Assembly: GCA_024276465.1 (NCBI GenBank)
Contig: JAJRXD010000081.1
Coordinates: 34,658 to 98,657, forward strand
From: Deltaproteobacteria bacterium
Lineage (GTDB): Bacteria; Desulfobacterota; WTBG01; CAIYCZ01; CAIRTM01
DNA: 64,000 nucleotides
Direction: 5' to 3'
Shown: positions 17,901-25,749 of the stretch, piece by piece
Layout of the letters: every line of letters starts with the position of its first letter
Numbering within the stretch: the first letter of the stretch is position 1
Translations under genes and position numbers: made by a program
The notes under the pieces: model-generated
Database searches by the model: none
The model's input: the letters and a program-made list of their open reading frames with translations, nothing else
What the model was told of the DNA's origin: nothing

Positions 17901-18327
17901 GGAGTGCATCACTTGATCCGCGCACATTTGCCAACACTTCACCGTTTGCGTTGGCATAAACAATCCAGCCGTTGTTTTCGTGGCGATACTTTTCTATAAA
18001 CCGGTGAAAATTTCTATTATCAGAAGGGGCAGACCAAAACACAACCGAGAAATCTCCTGATCCGAAATTCAGGCTCGTGCTGTTATTAACTGCAATATAA
18101 TCTTCCACCCCGTCAAAACTGTATGCATTTTCAGGATTTCCGTTCATGTCTTCTGTCAGGACTGCACCATAAACTGTTCCATGGTTTCCGTTCCCGCTGG
18201 CATCAAGAGCATTTCCATTAAAAGGATAATAGGCTACCAGGCCATCGGTCAATGCAGCAAAAGAGGAAACAGAAAGTGCAGATATAAAGAATAAAACAGC
18301 AAGCCCTAATGAAAATTTCTTTTTCAT
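14917..18327 (-). CDS. Secreted multidomain protein: LamG, seven-blade propeller, TSP3 repeats, cohesin-like, dockerin
   Basis: An 1136-residue exported protein. The start at 18327 (MKKKFSLGL) is chosen for its AAAGGAGG ribosome binding site and signal peptide (LAVLFFISALSVSSFA). In order: a LamG/concanavalin-like domain (about 25-235, LVAYYPFNGNALDASG); seven repeats of about 52 residues built on QKTYGG, DGGYIVAG, SFGAG and WVLKLDENG (about 245-625), probably a seven-blade beta-propeller; TSP3 calcium repeats ([14 protein letters not shown] type); a beta-rich segment like a cohesin domain; more TSP3 repeats; and two C-terminal dockerin-like repeats (DCDNSTIVDILDLLIMRNDY and DLNDDCRVDIMDMLIMKNQY). 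It probably acts on the cell surface or outside, in binding or adhesion. The cohesin-like call is weak. Confidence 0.85.
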   Translation of the reverse strand: MKKKFSLGLAVLFFISALSVSSFAALTDGLVAYYPFNGNALDASGNGNHGTVYGAVLTEDMNGNPENAYSFDGVEDYIAVNNSTSLNFGSGDFSVVFWSAPSDNRNFHRFIEKYRHENNGWIVYANANGEVLANVRGSSDALHSINFGDYNLDVWHIFALVKTSNKIKSYRDGVLINTYTVAVGNTDVSENLLIGKCGNSCAVSNTYLNGMIDDIRIYNRNLSDTEIQELYEQGLPDPQTDSYWAKTYGGSAEDFIHSMRATTDGGYIIAGRTWSFGAGGLNGWILKLDQNGYVSWQKTYGGDYTDAIVCLKQTMDGGYIVTGDTKSEGTGNQHFWVLKLDSIGNIFWQKTYGGTFKESAWQGQQTTDRGYIVAGWTESFGAGDKDVLVLKLDENGNVLWQKTWGGSSIEYVADISQTEDNGYIVVVRTHSFGAGDSDACLLKLDENGNVLWQKTYGGIDFDVFNSSQQTSDGGYIVAGHTVSFGAGNEDVWVLKLDENGSVLWQKTYGGPNEDRAYEVRMTSDGGYIVTGYTVSFGAGNEDIWVLKLGEDGSVLWQKTYGGPGFETPANHPGIEQTSDGGYIVGGNTMSFGAGEKDYFALRLDSSGNIPGCNIIGTSSAAVSDTSVVGQDVNGTVTSPSLSVTETNIAPQNSSAEPFNICSSFGPDGDGDGIPNEEDNCPDISNPDQEDTDWIGVPSHTGNSGDGIGDACDNCIDHYNPIQGDADGDGIGDACDNCPDTASPDLSDLDSDGIGDVCDNCPDVYNPAQTDSDSDGTGNICEESNKTSLQFDFDGTHGSWETEGYLFPPQEGDPGGTMQVEIWLDGWDQTDYSGENLFAAALYFYSDDTKIQVNSITANDSDALGPFDPAFTIVSDHGNGNFMLSVARFDCVEITDKILLFTIELESLAEGEADISVEVDFPSGAIISGGQNCSAAIPWDANPAFATIHQSFEDWDSDGVPDNSDNCPDDYNHDQMDTDHDGMGDVCDDDDDNDGINDDPDYEGNSFRTSAFFTATSGDNCPKTPNGLLLGTCIKPVSGLFVGTGVTCTDDTACAAGETCQMEQVDFNANGIGDACECYADCDNSTIVDILDLLIMRNDYNRTDCYCNADLNDDCRVDIMDMLIMKNQYNRTGCPVL
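16515..17610 (-). repeat. Seven tandem coding repeats of about 156 bp
   Basis: Within the secreted protein gene, a unit of about 52 codons recurs seven times. The third to sixth units are closely similar even at DNA level, for example the plus-strand words taggttttttgccaaag and ttctcatcaagcttcag. This suggests recent amplification or gene conversion of propeller blades. Confidence 0.8.
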
Positions 18328-18413
18328 TACGTAACCTCCTTTAAGCATTTTGTTTTCTTCTGAATTTAATAACAGAATAACAGCCAGTATTCCATGCAAG
18401 CTTCTTAAAAACA

Positions 18414-18460
18414 GAAAAACTCCGAACTGACTGTTTTAACAGACAATGCGGAGCTTTTTT
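18414..18460. terminator. Bidirectional hairpin with T runs, possible attenuator
   Basis: CTCCG (18420-18424) pairs with CGGAG (18449-18453), with an inner CTGTTTTAACAG hairpin. Runs of T follow on the plus strand (18455-18460) and nearly so on the minus strand. It lies about 90 bases upstream of the start of the minus-strand secreted protein gene, so on that strand it could act as a leader attenuator. Confidence 0.55.
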
Positions 18461-18717
18461 AAATAATTATTAACCAATACTTTTCTGAATTCGGCTGATA
18501 TGTTTTATGCAAAGAACAGATTAGCATTCCATGCCCCCCGGTAATATCAGACAATTAAAATTGTTTTTATACAGGATAAGTGATCACCTAAAACTGTAGT
18601 ATATAAACACGTATTTGTCAAGAGATGGCACAAAATAAATATCAGTTTAACTGATTTTATAAAAGTCAATAATTTCCATGCTGATTTTTAGAAAATTCTC
18701 CCAATTCTATAAGAAAT

Positions 18718-18737
18718 TTTCCCGGATATTCGGGAAA
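18718..18737. promoter_or_regulatory. Inverted repeat with flanking attctccca copies
   Basis: TTTCCCG (18718-18724) pairs with CGGGAAA (18731-18737) across six bases, flanked on both sides by the word aattctccca (near 18694 and 18737). The layout suggests a protein-binding site upstream of the methyltransferase gene at 18927. Function unproven. Confidence 0.4.
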
Positions 18738-18926
18738 TTCTCCCAAAAAAGTATTTAATAGTCACTTTTAAGGTCAAAATTTACAATTTGAAAAACCCCA
18801 GTGTTTATAGTTTGGATGGTCTATACAAAACAATTTTTTTAATATATATTTGATATTTGATTCTAACGATCTGTTTTCCTCACGTACCTTGCTTAGTATT
18901 GTTGGTTTAAAGTTATATAGAAAGCA

Positions 18927-19898
18927 ATGAGAATGATCGGGGTTCAATATGTTAAGAAAACTTTAAGCAGGTTTCAACCCTTTAAAAAATTTAAGGATTG
19001 GGCAACAGAGTTTGATGAACTGGGCGGCGCAACGGCTTTATTCGGGTATAATACAATTACTGAAAAGTTAGTTGACAGATTTCCTGATTCTTTTTCAGCA
19101 GTTGTTGATCTGAAGCCTGAAAACAAGGGCAAGACAATAAGAAACCTGACAGTAATTGATTTTGAAAAATTCAGGAATGAATTAACTCGAAATGTTATTA
19201 TTACAGATACATTTTTGCAGTACGAGTACTTGAAATTATTGTATGCAGAGATGTATTCGTTAGGTGTCCCGCTTATTGGTTATAATAATGAAGAAAAAAT
19301 AAGAATCAGGTATGATTACGTTCCATATAAACCTGAGCTTTTTGATTCAGAATACCTGAAAATAAAAAAAACATTGCCAATGCAATGTAATTTTCCTCAT
19401 AATAGTTTAATCCGAATCATCGATTTTGTAAAAACCAGTTATACCCTCGATGGTGATTTTGTTGAAATTGGAACTGGTTTAGGTTGCTCGACATATTTTA
19501 TTTCCAGTGTTTTAGAATCATTGGGGGCGGATAAAATTGTTTATACAGTAGATAAATTTGAACCATTATATTATATACCGAATCTAAATTATGAAACAGT
19601 TTCAAAAAACCTTTCTGCTTTTCCTTTTGTAAAAATTGTTAAGGGAGTTATGCCGGAAATCCTTTATGATATTGATGTAAATAAAATTGCATTCTGCTTT
19701 TTTGATTTTTATCCTACACCGGAAATCTTAGCGTGGCTTTATCCGAAAATGACAAAAGGGGCAGTAATTTTAATTGATAATTACACCCATGGCTGTACCA
19801 TTAACCATGGAATGATGCCGGGAGATCTGTTTTTCAGAGATAAAAAAGAGAAAATAATTCGACTTGGCGATGCCCAGGGGCTGGTTGTTAAACAGTAA
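18927..19898 (+). CDS. TylF-like SAM methyltransferase with N-terminal nucleotide-binding-like domain
   Basis: A 323-residue protein in two parts. Residues about 25-110 (ATALFGYNTITEKLV, FSAVVDLKPENKGKTI, NVIITDTFLQYEYLK) look like the PglD-type or CoA-binding-like Rossmann domain often found in sugar-modifying enzymes. Residues about 145-323 form a methyltransferase with motif I DFVEIGTGLGCSTYFI, an acidic residue in VYTVDKFEP, and FCFFDFYPTPEIL and AVILIDNYTHGCT, similar to TylF/macrocin O-methyltransferases that use a metal. It is the only plus-strand gene in this part of the locus and stands alone. It probably methylates a sugar hydroxyl; the substrate is unknown. Confidence 0.78.
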   Translation: MRMIGVQYVKKTLSRFQPFKKFKDWATEFDELGGATALFGYNTITEKLVDRFPDSFSAVVDLKPENKGKTIRNLTVIDFEKFRNELTRNVIITDTFLQYEYLKLLYAEMYSLGVPLIGYNNEEKIRIRYDYVPYKPELFDSEYLKIKKTLPMQCNFPHNSLIRIIDFVKTSYTLDGDFVEIGTGLGCSTYFISSVLESLGADKIVYTVDKFEPLYYIPNLNYETVSKNLSAFPFVKIVKGVMPEILYDIDVNKIAFCFFDFYPTPEILAWLYPKMTKGAVILIDNYTHGCTINHGMMPGDLFFRDKKEKIIRLGDAQGLVVKQ

Positions 19899-20213
19899 TT
19901 CTTATCTCACCACTTTTTGCCTTGTCATACCCGCGAAACTTAAACCACGGCCTAAGATGAGAACAGCAGGAAACTGTTCAGCAAGTTCGCGTATTAAAGA
20001 TGATGCCAGCCTTGTAATCATACTATAAACTATAATATTAGCAGAAACACTTCTATAATTCAAGGTAATATTTTGCTGCAGACTGCGGTGATATCGATCT
20101 TTTTTTCACAGCGAAGCTGCTGAGAGTTTTTTTCTCTGTGCGCCTGGAGAAAATCCCGACAAACGGGCGGTGAATCATTTTTTGATTGTTTAATGTGTTT
20201 TCAGGGATGGTGG
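19899..20213. repeat. Intergenic region with dispersed repeat, copy 5
   Basis: A gap of 315 bases between two genes that converge. From about 20085 on it resembles the repeat: cacagcgaagctgctgagag, ttttttctctgtgcgcctgg and ggtgaatcattttttgattg, the last matching 1394-1410 and 28306-28320. The first half shows nothing recognisable. Confidence 0.5.
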
Positions 20214-21322
20214 TTAATTGTTTAAACAGAACCAGCGGATAGTTTTGATAACATGATTCTGGGATCTGTTATCAAGGTGCGGCCCTATGGGAAGGCTGAG
20301 AACCGTATCTGCAAGCTCTTCAGTGTTTTGCAGGCTCACAGAACCTGCGCCCTGTTCTGAGTAGGCTTCTGACCTGTGCGGGGGTACAGGATAATGGATC
20401 AGTGTTTCAACACCCTCCTCTGCAAGATGTTTTTGAAGCGCATCCCGTTTAAGGTGCCGGATAACAAACAGGTGCCAGACCGGGTGTGCCCATTCAGGGG
20501 TTTCAGGCAGAATTAAGCCCGGCAAACTTTCAGTTCCGAGAGATACTGTTTTGCGAGCTCGCGTCTGCGGTCATTCCACTGATCCAGGTATCTGAGCTTT
20601 ACGCTCAGGAATGCGGCCTGAAGGGGGTCAAGGCGCGAGTTCAGGCCCTTGATTTCATTCTGGTACTTGGCCCTGGAGCCGTAGTTGCGAAGCAGGCGGA
20701 TCTTTTCTGCAAGTGCATCATCATCAGTTACAACAGCACCCCCATCTCCGAAGCCACCTAAATTTTTCCCTGGATAGAAGCTGAACCCTGCTGCATCTCC
20801 TAACATCCCGACTTGTCTGTTTTTATATTTTGCGCCATGAGCCTGTGATGCATCTTCAATGACTTTCAAACCATGCTCACGGCTGACTGCGAGGAGCGGA
20901 TCCATGTCAGCCGGGAGCCCGTATAAATGTACAGGCAGGATTGCCCTGGTACGCTCGCTTACAGCCTCTTTAACAGCATCATGGCTGATATTATATGTGG
21001 CCTGGTCCGGCTCTGCTGGCACAGGTTTGGCGCCGGTGTGAGAAACAGCCAGCCAGGTGGCAATATAAGTATTGGCAGGAACAACCACTTCATCGCCCGG
21101 TCCAATGCCATATCCCCTCAGAATCAGGCAGAGGGCATCCAGGCCGTTTCCCACACCAATACAGTGTTTTGTACCACAGTATCGGGCAAAATCATTTTCA
21201 AACATTTCAAGCTCTCTGCTCAGGATGTACCAGCCGGAATCCATTACCTTTTGATACGCGTCATTTAATTCAGACCGAAGCTCCCTGTACGTGGCATGCA
21301 GGTCAAGAAAAGATACTTTCAT
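20214..21322 (-). pseudogene. DegT/FdtB-type sugar aminotransferase, interrupted by a -1 frameshift
   Basis: Starting at [15 protein letters not shown] (21322), the frame runs to ELKVCRA and stops near 20513. The reading continues in another frame as [20 protein letters not shown] to 20214. Adding one base to the AAA at 20530-20528 restores a single protein of about 369 residues, the usual length for FdtB/QdtB PLP aminotransferases that add the 3-amino group after FdtA/QdtA. Conserved parts are [22 protein letters not shown], the PLP-lysine region [15 protein letters not shown] and, after the shift, IHYPVPPH. It begins 4 bases after the nucleotidyltransferase stop, so it is cotranscribed with that pair. 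It may be a real lesion or a homopolymer error. Confidence 0.84.
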
Positions 21323-21326
21323 GATT

Positions 21327-21914
21327 TTACCTTTCAATAAGCTCATTAAGAGCACGTTCCAGCAGATCGTCAATACCCAAATGGTCTGCCCAGTATCGCA
21401 AATATTTCATATCAAGCAAAGTATTCTGTACCTTCAGAACCCCCATGACATCACTCCATTGTCGATCTGATACTTCTCCACCCTTACGAAACCAGACAAT
21501 TTTGTTTAGAATAATATCCTCTGGAGCTGCCAGAAACACCGGTTTTGATTCCTGTGCATCATCCAGCGTGTCCCTCCTTATTCTTTGAAAACTTTTTCTG
21601 CTGTATGCATTGTCCTTAATGATAAAGATATCTGCTTTAATCATGGTTTCCAGGTGCAGTACGTTGAATGTTGTTGAATTACGGATTGCATTAATAATCA
21701 TTTCTTCATCAATATAAAAAGATGATTCAAGCATTCTCATCAGTGGACGCGTATGTTCCAGCTTAATATCTGCAACCATATCAACATCTATTGTAGCCCG
21801 TGCTATTCCATATGCAGAGCTTGCAACCGAACCCCCGATGTAATAGGCAATTTTGAGTTTTTCAAATGCGTTAAGTATCGGTTCTATCGCTGCTAAAATA
21901 TCGGGTTGCTTCAC
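21327..21914 (-). CDS. Nucleotidyltransferase, toxin-like
   Basis: A 195-residue nucleotidyltransferase with the diagnostic [22 protein letters not shown] at about residues 27-48, giving the GGS loop and the DxD metal site, and a later [12 protein letters not shown] supplying the third acidic strand. Its start overlaps the upstream small gene by 4 bases (ATGA), as in two-gene toxin-antitoxin modules with nucleotidyltransferase toxins. The family is broad and includes housekeeping-like members, so toxicity is only suggested. Confidence 0.74.
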   Translation of the reverse strand: MKQPDILAAIEPILNAFEKLKIAYYIGGSVASSAYGIARATIDVDMVADIKLEHTRPLMRMLESSFYIDEEMIINAIRNSTTFNVLHLETMIKADIFIIKDNAYSRKSFQRIRRDTLDDAQESKPVFLAAPEDIILNKIVWFRKGGEVSDRQWSDVMGVLKVQNTLLDMKYLRYWADHLGIDDLLERALNELIER

Positions 21915-22168
21915 AATGACCTCCGGGCTAAATATTTCTTAAGATTCCCGGCAATTTCTTTTCCATAATGAATCTCAACAAAATGAAGGTCGTGCTCCTG
22001 TCTGGTTAAGTTTGGATTAGCTCGCTTTATAGCGCGCCGTGACAGCTGGATGACAGTCATTGAAAGAGATCGCATTCTTGCTATCCTTTCAGCTATGCTT
22101 GCCTTGCGTATCAGTTTTATTTGGAGAGCTTCTACCCCGGGGTTTGTATCTATGGATTGTGTTGCCAT
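21911..22168 (-). CDS. Small basic protein, possible antitoxin partner
   Basis: An 85-residue basic, mainly helical protein (IRKASIAERIARMRSLSMTV, AIKRANPNLTRQEHDLHFVE, HYGKEIAGNLKKYL). No catalytic motif or membrane segment is visible. A weak ribosome binding site GGAAAA precedes the ATG. The 4-base overlap with the nucleotidyltransferase and its small size fit an antitoxin or accessory subunit. The family is not recognised by me with certainty. Confidence 0.6.
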   Translation of the reverse strand: MATQSIDTNPGVEALQIKLIRKASIAERIARMRSLSMTVIQLSRRAIKRANPNLTRQEHDLHFVEIHYGKEIAGNLKKYLARRSL

Positions 22169-22184
22169 ATTAACTTTTTCCTGT

Positions 22185-22405
22185 ATTTCACCGCCTGTGT
22201 CACTCGAGACGCAGAGAAAAAACTCATATTAACCTCGTGCGCACGCAGACTTACACAGACAGAAAAGCAACATTTCTCCTGTTCCCTCAGATCGGAACAA
22301 AAGAAATACTTCCGGCAGCTTTGCTGTGTAAAAAGACTGTAAAGGTGCGGGCAGGTCTCCCGCTCTTTTGACCGCCGGAGTCTGCGGTTTCAAAAAAGTT
22401 CTTAT
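22185..22405. repeat. Dispersed intergenic repeat, copy 6
   Basis: This fills the gap between the toxin-antitoxin-like pair and the TonB-dependent receptor. It matches copy 1 over aactcatattaacc, acacagacagaaa, ggcagctttgctg, aaaaagactgtaaagg, cccgctctttt and gagtctgcggtttcaaaaaa. The middle differs by insertions that carry aacatttctcctgttc, as in copy 4. Confidence 0.7.
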
Positions 22406-22424
22406 TTTTTTACTTTGGTAACAG

Positions 22425-24377
22425 TTAAAACCTGTAACCAAGGCTTAAATACATTGAACTTCCCTCCCCTGTCACTCTTCCAAACACACCGCGGGTGTAG
22501 TATTTTTTGTCAAAAAGGTTTTTAATTTTCAGGGCTATTTCAGCATTTTTCAGAGGAAAGTCTGTTATAAAAAGATTAACATCAGCAGTCAAATAGGAAG
22601 AAAGGCTTCCACTGGCATCATAAAAATTACCCACAGCCCGGGTGAGTTTGCGTTTGGAGACATAGTTCAGGCTCAGGTTCAACCTGAAACGGGTACAGAA
22701 ACTGTAGTCAACTCCAAAGTTAAAAAGATTGTCTGGGGCAACATTAAAGAAACTTTCTATGGTGCTTTCCGTGGTTTGAGCTGTTTCAGCGGTGTTTTGT
22801 ATTATGGTTGATTGAAGCCCTCTCTGTCTGTCCCCGAACAGATGAGAATAGTTGGCATACAGGGCCAGAGACCTGAGAGGCAGCCAGGTCAGAGAAACTT
22901 CTATGCCCTTGATATTCTCGTTTCCTTTATTTGAAATTTTCCCCCTGGCATCACGTTCTATAATATCTTCAAGCTGGTTGTAGAAATAGTTAAACTCAAT
23001 GTTAAAAATATTTTTATAGTAAAACCCTACCGCAGCTTCATAACTGTCAATCTTTTCAGGGTTAAGCCCCGGTTTTTCAATAATAACAGCCAGGCTTGGT
23101 GTCCGGAAAGCACGGCCATAGAGAAGTTTAATATTGAAATAATCCCAGAAAATATAATTAATGCCCACCCGGGGGCTGTAAAAACGCTTATATTCACTGT
23201 GGTCGTCGACTCTGATCCCAAAAGTTGTCTCAAGGTTGTCAAGTATTTTCCATTTGTCCTGAAAGTAAACAGATGCAAGGTGAGTATAATAATTCTGGAA
23301 GTAGTCAAAGGTTTTATCGTTGAATTTAAACTTTGTTTTACTACCGTCATTATAGCGAAATGATGCACCAAGCGTGGCAAAGTTATTTCCAAAAAAGGTT
23401 TTATCGTATTTTACTTCCCCACCATACTGCCTGTTAAACTGCTCATAGCGGGACAGGTCATAATCATCAAGGCTGTCAAAATACTGATACCACCCCTGCA
23501 TGGACAAAGAAGAATCCGCAAAAGACTTGTTGAGAGTTGCCTGTACAAATGAGAAAGACTTGTACTCGGAACCTTCCAGAGAAAAATTTCTGATTGTGTA
23601 ATAGTCGCGGTACCGGGAAAAGCGGCCCGACAGTTCAAACAGATCCTTGTAGCTTAACTTTCCATATATTTCTCCATAGCGGTCATCTTTGCGCTTTTCT
23701 CTTCCGGGCAGGTCTCTTTCAAAACCCTCTGTATGTGAAACCGAACCAAACAAAAACCCGTCCCAGCCCTTTTTTGCAAAGCCTGCCAGTGTACTGGTTC
23801 CCAGTGTATCATAGGAGCCTGTTTCGCCCTTTATTTTTATCCCCTGCAGCCCCTCTCCATTCCTGGTGACCAGGTTAACTATTCCCGAAAAGGCATCAGG
23901 TCCCCAGAGCGCAGAGCCGGGACCCCTTATTATTTCTATTTTCTGTATATAATCAAGAGACAGCTCCATCCCCCTTGGATAATCTATGGTTGATGCATCA
24001 CTTGAAAAAGGCACGCCATCCATCATTACAAGGAAAGAGTCCGGAATTCCCCGCAGGTAAATCCGCTCTTTTAATTCATTCCGGTCGACAAAAAAACCAG
24101 GCACCCTTCTCAGGACCTCAGACAGTGTTCTGTAATTGCTCAGCTCTTTTCCCTGAATTACCGTTACAGCTGCCGGTGCACGCTGCAGAGGCTCTGCCTT
24201 GCGTGAAGCTATTGAAACCGTATACAGCGGCTCTCCAATGAACATGAGCCCGGTATCTTCAAAGATGTTTTCAGTAATTGTCTCAGATGCTTTTCCTTTC
24301 TGCGGAAAAAACAGAAACAGGATAAAAGCACCATAAAAAACAACGCGATACTTGCTGTTAAATTTGATTATTTTCAT
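22425..24377 (-). CDS. TonB-dependent outer-membrane receptor
   Basis: A 650-residue outer-membrane receptor. An N-terminal signal segment (VVFYGAFILFLFFPQKGKAS) precedes a plug domain (about 50-170) with QRAPAAVTVIQGKEL, VLRRVPGFFVDRN, LVMMDGVPFSSD and IEIIRGPGSALWGPDAFSGI, followed by a beta-barrel ending in LSLGYRF with the terminal Phe needed for barrel assembly. A clear TonB box was not identified. It is the last gene of a four-gene operon, and its start lies 20 bases inside the response-regulator gene. The ligand could be a metal complex, a cofactor or an organic solute, and cannot be told from sequence. Confidence 0.92.
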   Translation of the reverse strand: MKIIKFNSKYRVVFYGAFILFLFFPQKGKASETITENIFEDTGLMFIGEPLYTVSIASRKAEPLQRAPAAVTVIQGKELSNYRTLSEVLRRVPGFFVDRNELKERIYLRGIPDSFLVMMDGVPFSSDASTIDYPRGMELSLDYIQKIEIIRGPGSALWGPDAFSGIVNLVTRNGEGLQGIKIKGETGSYDTLGTSTLAGFAKKGWDGFLFGSVSHTEGFERDLPGREKRKDDRYGEIYGKLSYKDLFELSGRFSRYRDYYTIRNFSLEGSEYKSFSFVQATLNKSFADSSLSMQGWYQYFDSLDDYDLSRYEQFNRQYGGEVKYDKTFFGNNFATLGASFRYNDGSKTKFKFNDKTFDYFQNYYTHLASVYFQDKWKILDNLETTFGIRVDDHSEYKRFYSPRVGINYIFWDYFNIKLLYGRAFRTPSLAVIIEKPGLNPEKIDSYEAAVGFYYKNIFNIEFNYFYNQLEDIIERDARGKISNKGNENIKGIEVSLTWLPLRSLALYANYSHLFGDRQRGLQSTIIQNTAETAQTTESTIESFFNVAPDNLFNFGVDYSFCTRFRLNLSLNYVSKRKLTRAVGNFYDASGSLSSYLTADVNLFITDFPLKNAEIALKIKNLFDKKYYTRGVFGRVTGEGSSMYLSLGYRF

Positions 24378-25731
24378 TGCTTAGCCTTTTAATCAGGCTG
24401 CGAAACTTACCCCTGGTAAGACCCAGGAGCTTTGCAGCCTCTGTCTGGTTGTTCTTGGAGATTTCAAGGGCCTGCCTGACAAAGTCAAGCTCAACCTCAT
24501 CAAGGTTGATCCCGTCCCCGGGCAAAGAGAACGGTTCATCTGCAGAGGGCAGGTCTTTACCTGAATGAATGAGAAAACCCAAATGTTCACGCTCTATCCG
24601 GCCGTCATTTGAATAAATCACAGCACGTTCAATTGCATTTTGAAGCTCCCTTATATTGCCGGGCCAGTTATTGTTAAAAATTACTTTAACAGCTTCTTCA
24701 GTAATGTTTGGATTTGATTTTCCCATGGATTGTGCAAACCTGTGAAGAAAATGGTTTGCAAGGGGTATGATGTCCTTTCGCCGCTCCCTGAGCGGAGGCA
24801 GGTGAAGCGGGAAAACATTTATCCTGTAGTACAGGTCATCCCTGAATTTTCCATCTGATACAAGCTCCTTTAAGTCTTTGTTGGTTGCCCCGATTACGCG
24901 CACATCTGATTTTATTGTTTGTGTTCCGCCCACCCTCTCAAATTCCTTCTCCTGCAGGAACCTGAGCAGTTTTGCCTGGGCATCAAGGGGCAGGTCACCT
25001 ATTTCATCAAGAAAAAGAGTGCCCTCATGTGCCATTTCGAACTTTCCAAGCTTTGTTTTCTCAGCCCCGGTAAAGGATCCCTTTTCATGACCAAACAGTT
25101 CGCTTTCAATCAGGGAGGGCTGTATTGCAGCGCTGTTTATAGCGACAAATTTTTTTGCTGATCTTGTGCTGTTGTAATGGAGCGCCCTTGCAATAAGCTC
25201 TTTTCCGGTACCGCTTTCGCCAAGCAGAAGCACTGTTGTATCAGGGCTTTTTGCTACCATTGCAGCCTGTTTAAGGATTTGAAGCATCTGCTGGGATTCG
25301 GCGATAATGCTGCTGAAGTCATAGAAGTCAGAAAGCTCTTCCTGGTGTATTTTTTTCTCATCAACGAGTTCGGAAAATCTGATGGAGCGCTGCACGGTCA
25401 TGAGAAGTTTATCCTCTTCAAATGGTTTTGAAATATAGTCAAGAGCGCCCTCTTTAATAGCTTCAACCGCAGATTCAATTGATCCGTATGCAGTGAGGAC
25501 AATAACAGGATAGTCCGGATCGATTTTTTTGATCTCCCTGAGAAGTTCAATTCCACCCATAACAGGCATTTTAAGGTCTGTTATTACCATTGAGTAGAGG
25601 TAGGTATTCATCAGGTTAAGTGCTTCCTGTCCGTTTGAAGCCTGATCTGTTTTATAACCCTTCTGTTCCAGCATGATCTGGAGGATGTGCCTGATTTTAT
25701 CTTCGTCGTCAACTATCAGGATTTTTTTCAT
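24358..25731 (-). CDS. Sigma-54-dependent response regulator, NtrC family
   Basis: A 457-residue activator with a receiver domain (IVDDEDKIR, phosphoacceptor Asp52 in TDLKMP, SKPF), a sigma-54-interacting AAA+ domain with Walker A GESGTGKE (171-178), the loop HEKGSFTGAEKT (a GSFTGA variant of GAFTGA) and Walker B GTLFLDE (238-244), and a Fis-type HTH at the end (NQTEAAKLLGLTRGKFRSLI). It is paired with the kinase gene 18 bases upstream. The likely target is a sigma-54 promoter controlling uptake genes; I did not find a convincing one in the window. Confidence 0.94.
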   Translation of the reverse strand: MKKILIVDDEDKIRHILQIMLEQKGYKTDQASNGQEALNLMNTYLYSMVITDLKMPVMGGIELLREIKKIDPDYPVIVLTAYGSIESAVEAIKEGALDYISKPFEEDKLLMTVQRSIRFSELVDEKKIHQEELSDFYDFSSIIAESQQMLQILKQAAMVAKSPDTTVLLLGESGTGKELIARALHYNSTRSAKKFVAINSAAIQPSLIESELFGHEKGSFTGAEKTKLGKFEMAHEGTLFLDEIGDLPLDAQAKLLRFLQEKEFERVGGTQTIKSDVRVIGATNKDLKELVSDGKFRDDLYYRINVFPLHLPPLRERRKDIIPLANHFLHRFAQSMGKSNPNITEEAVKVIFNNNWPGNIRELQNAIERAVIYSNDGRIEREHLGFLIHSGKDLPSADEPFSLPGDGINLDEVELDFVRQALEISKNNQTEAAKLLGLTRGKFRSLIKRLSNENNQI

Positions 25732-25749
25732 GTCAGTATTTCTCCCTTG

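Larger units (their letters stand above)
18328..18926. other. 600-base divergent intergenic region
   Basis: This region separates the minus-strand secreted protein gene from the plus-strand methyltransferase gene and should hold both promoters. It contains a strong hairpin (18414-18460) and an inverted repeat with nearby copies of attctccca (18690-18746). No gene is visible, and no riboswitch class was recognised. Confidence 0.6.
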
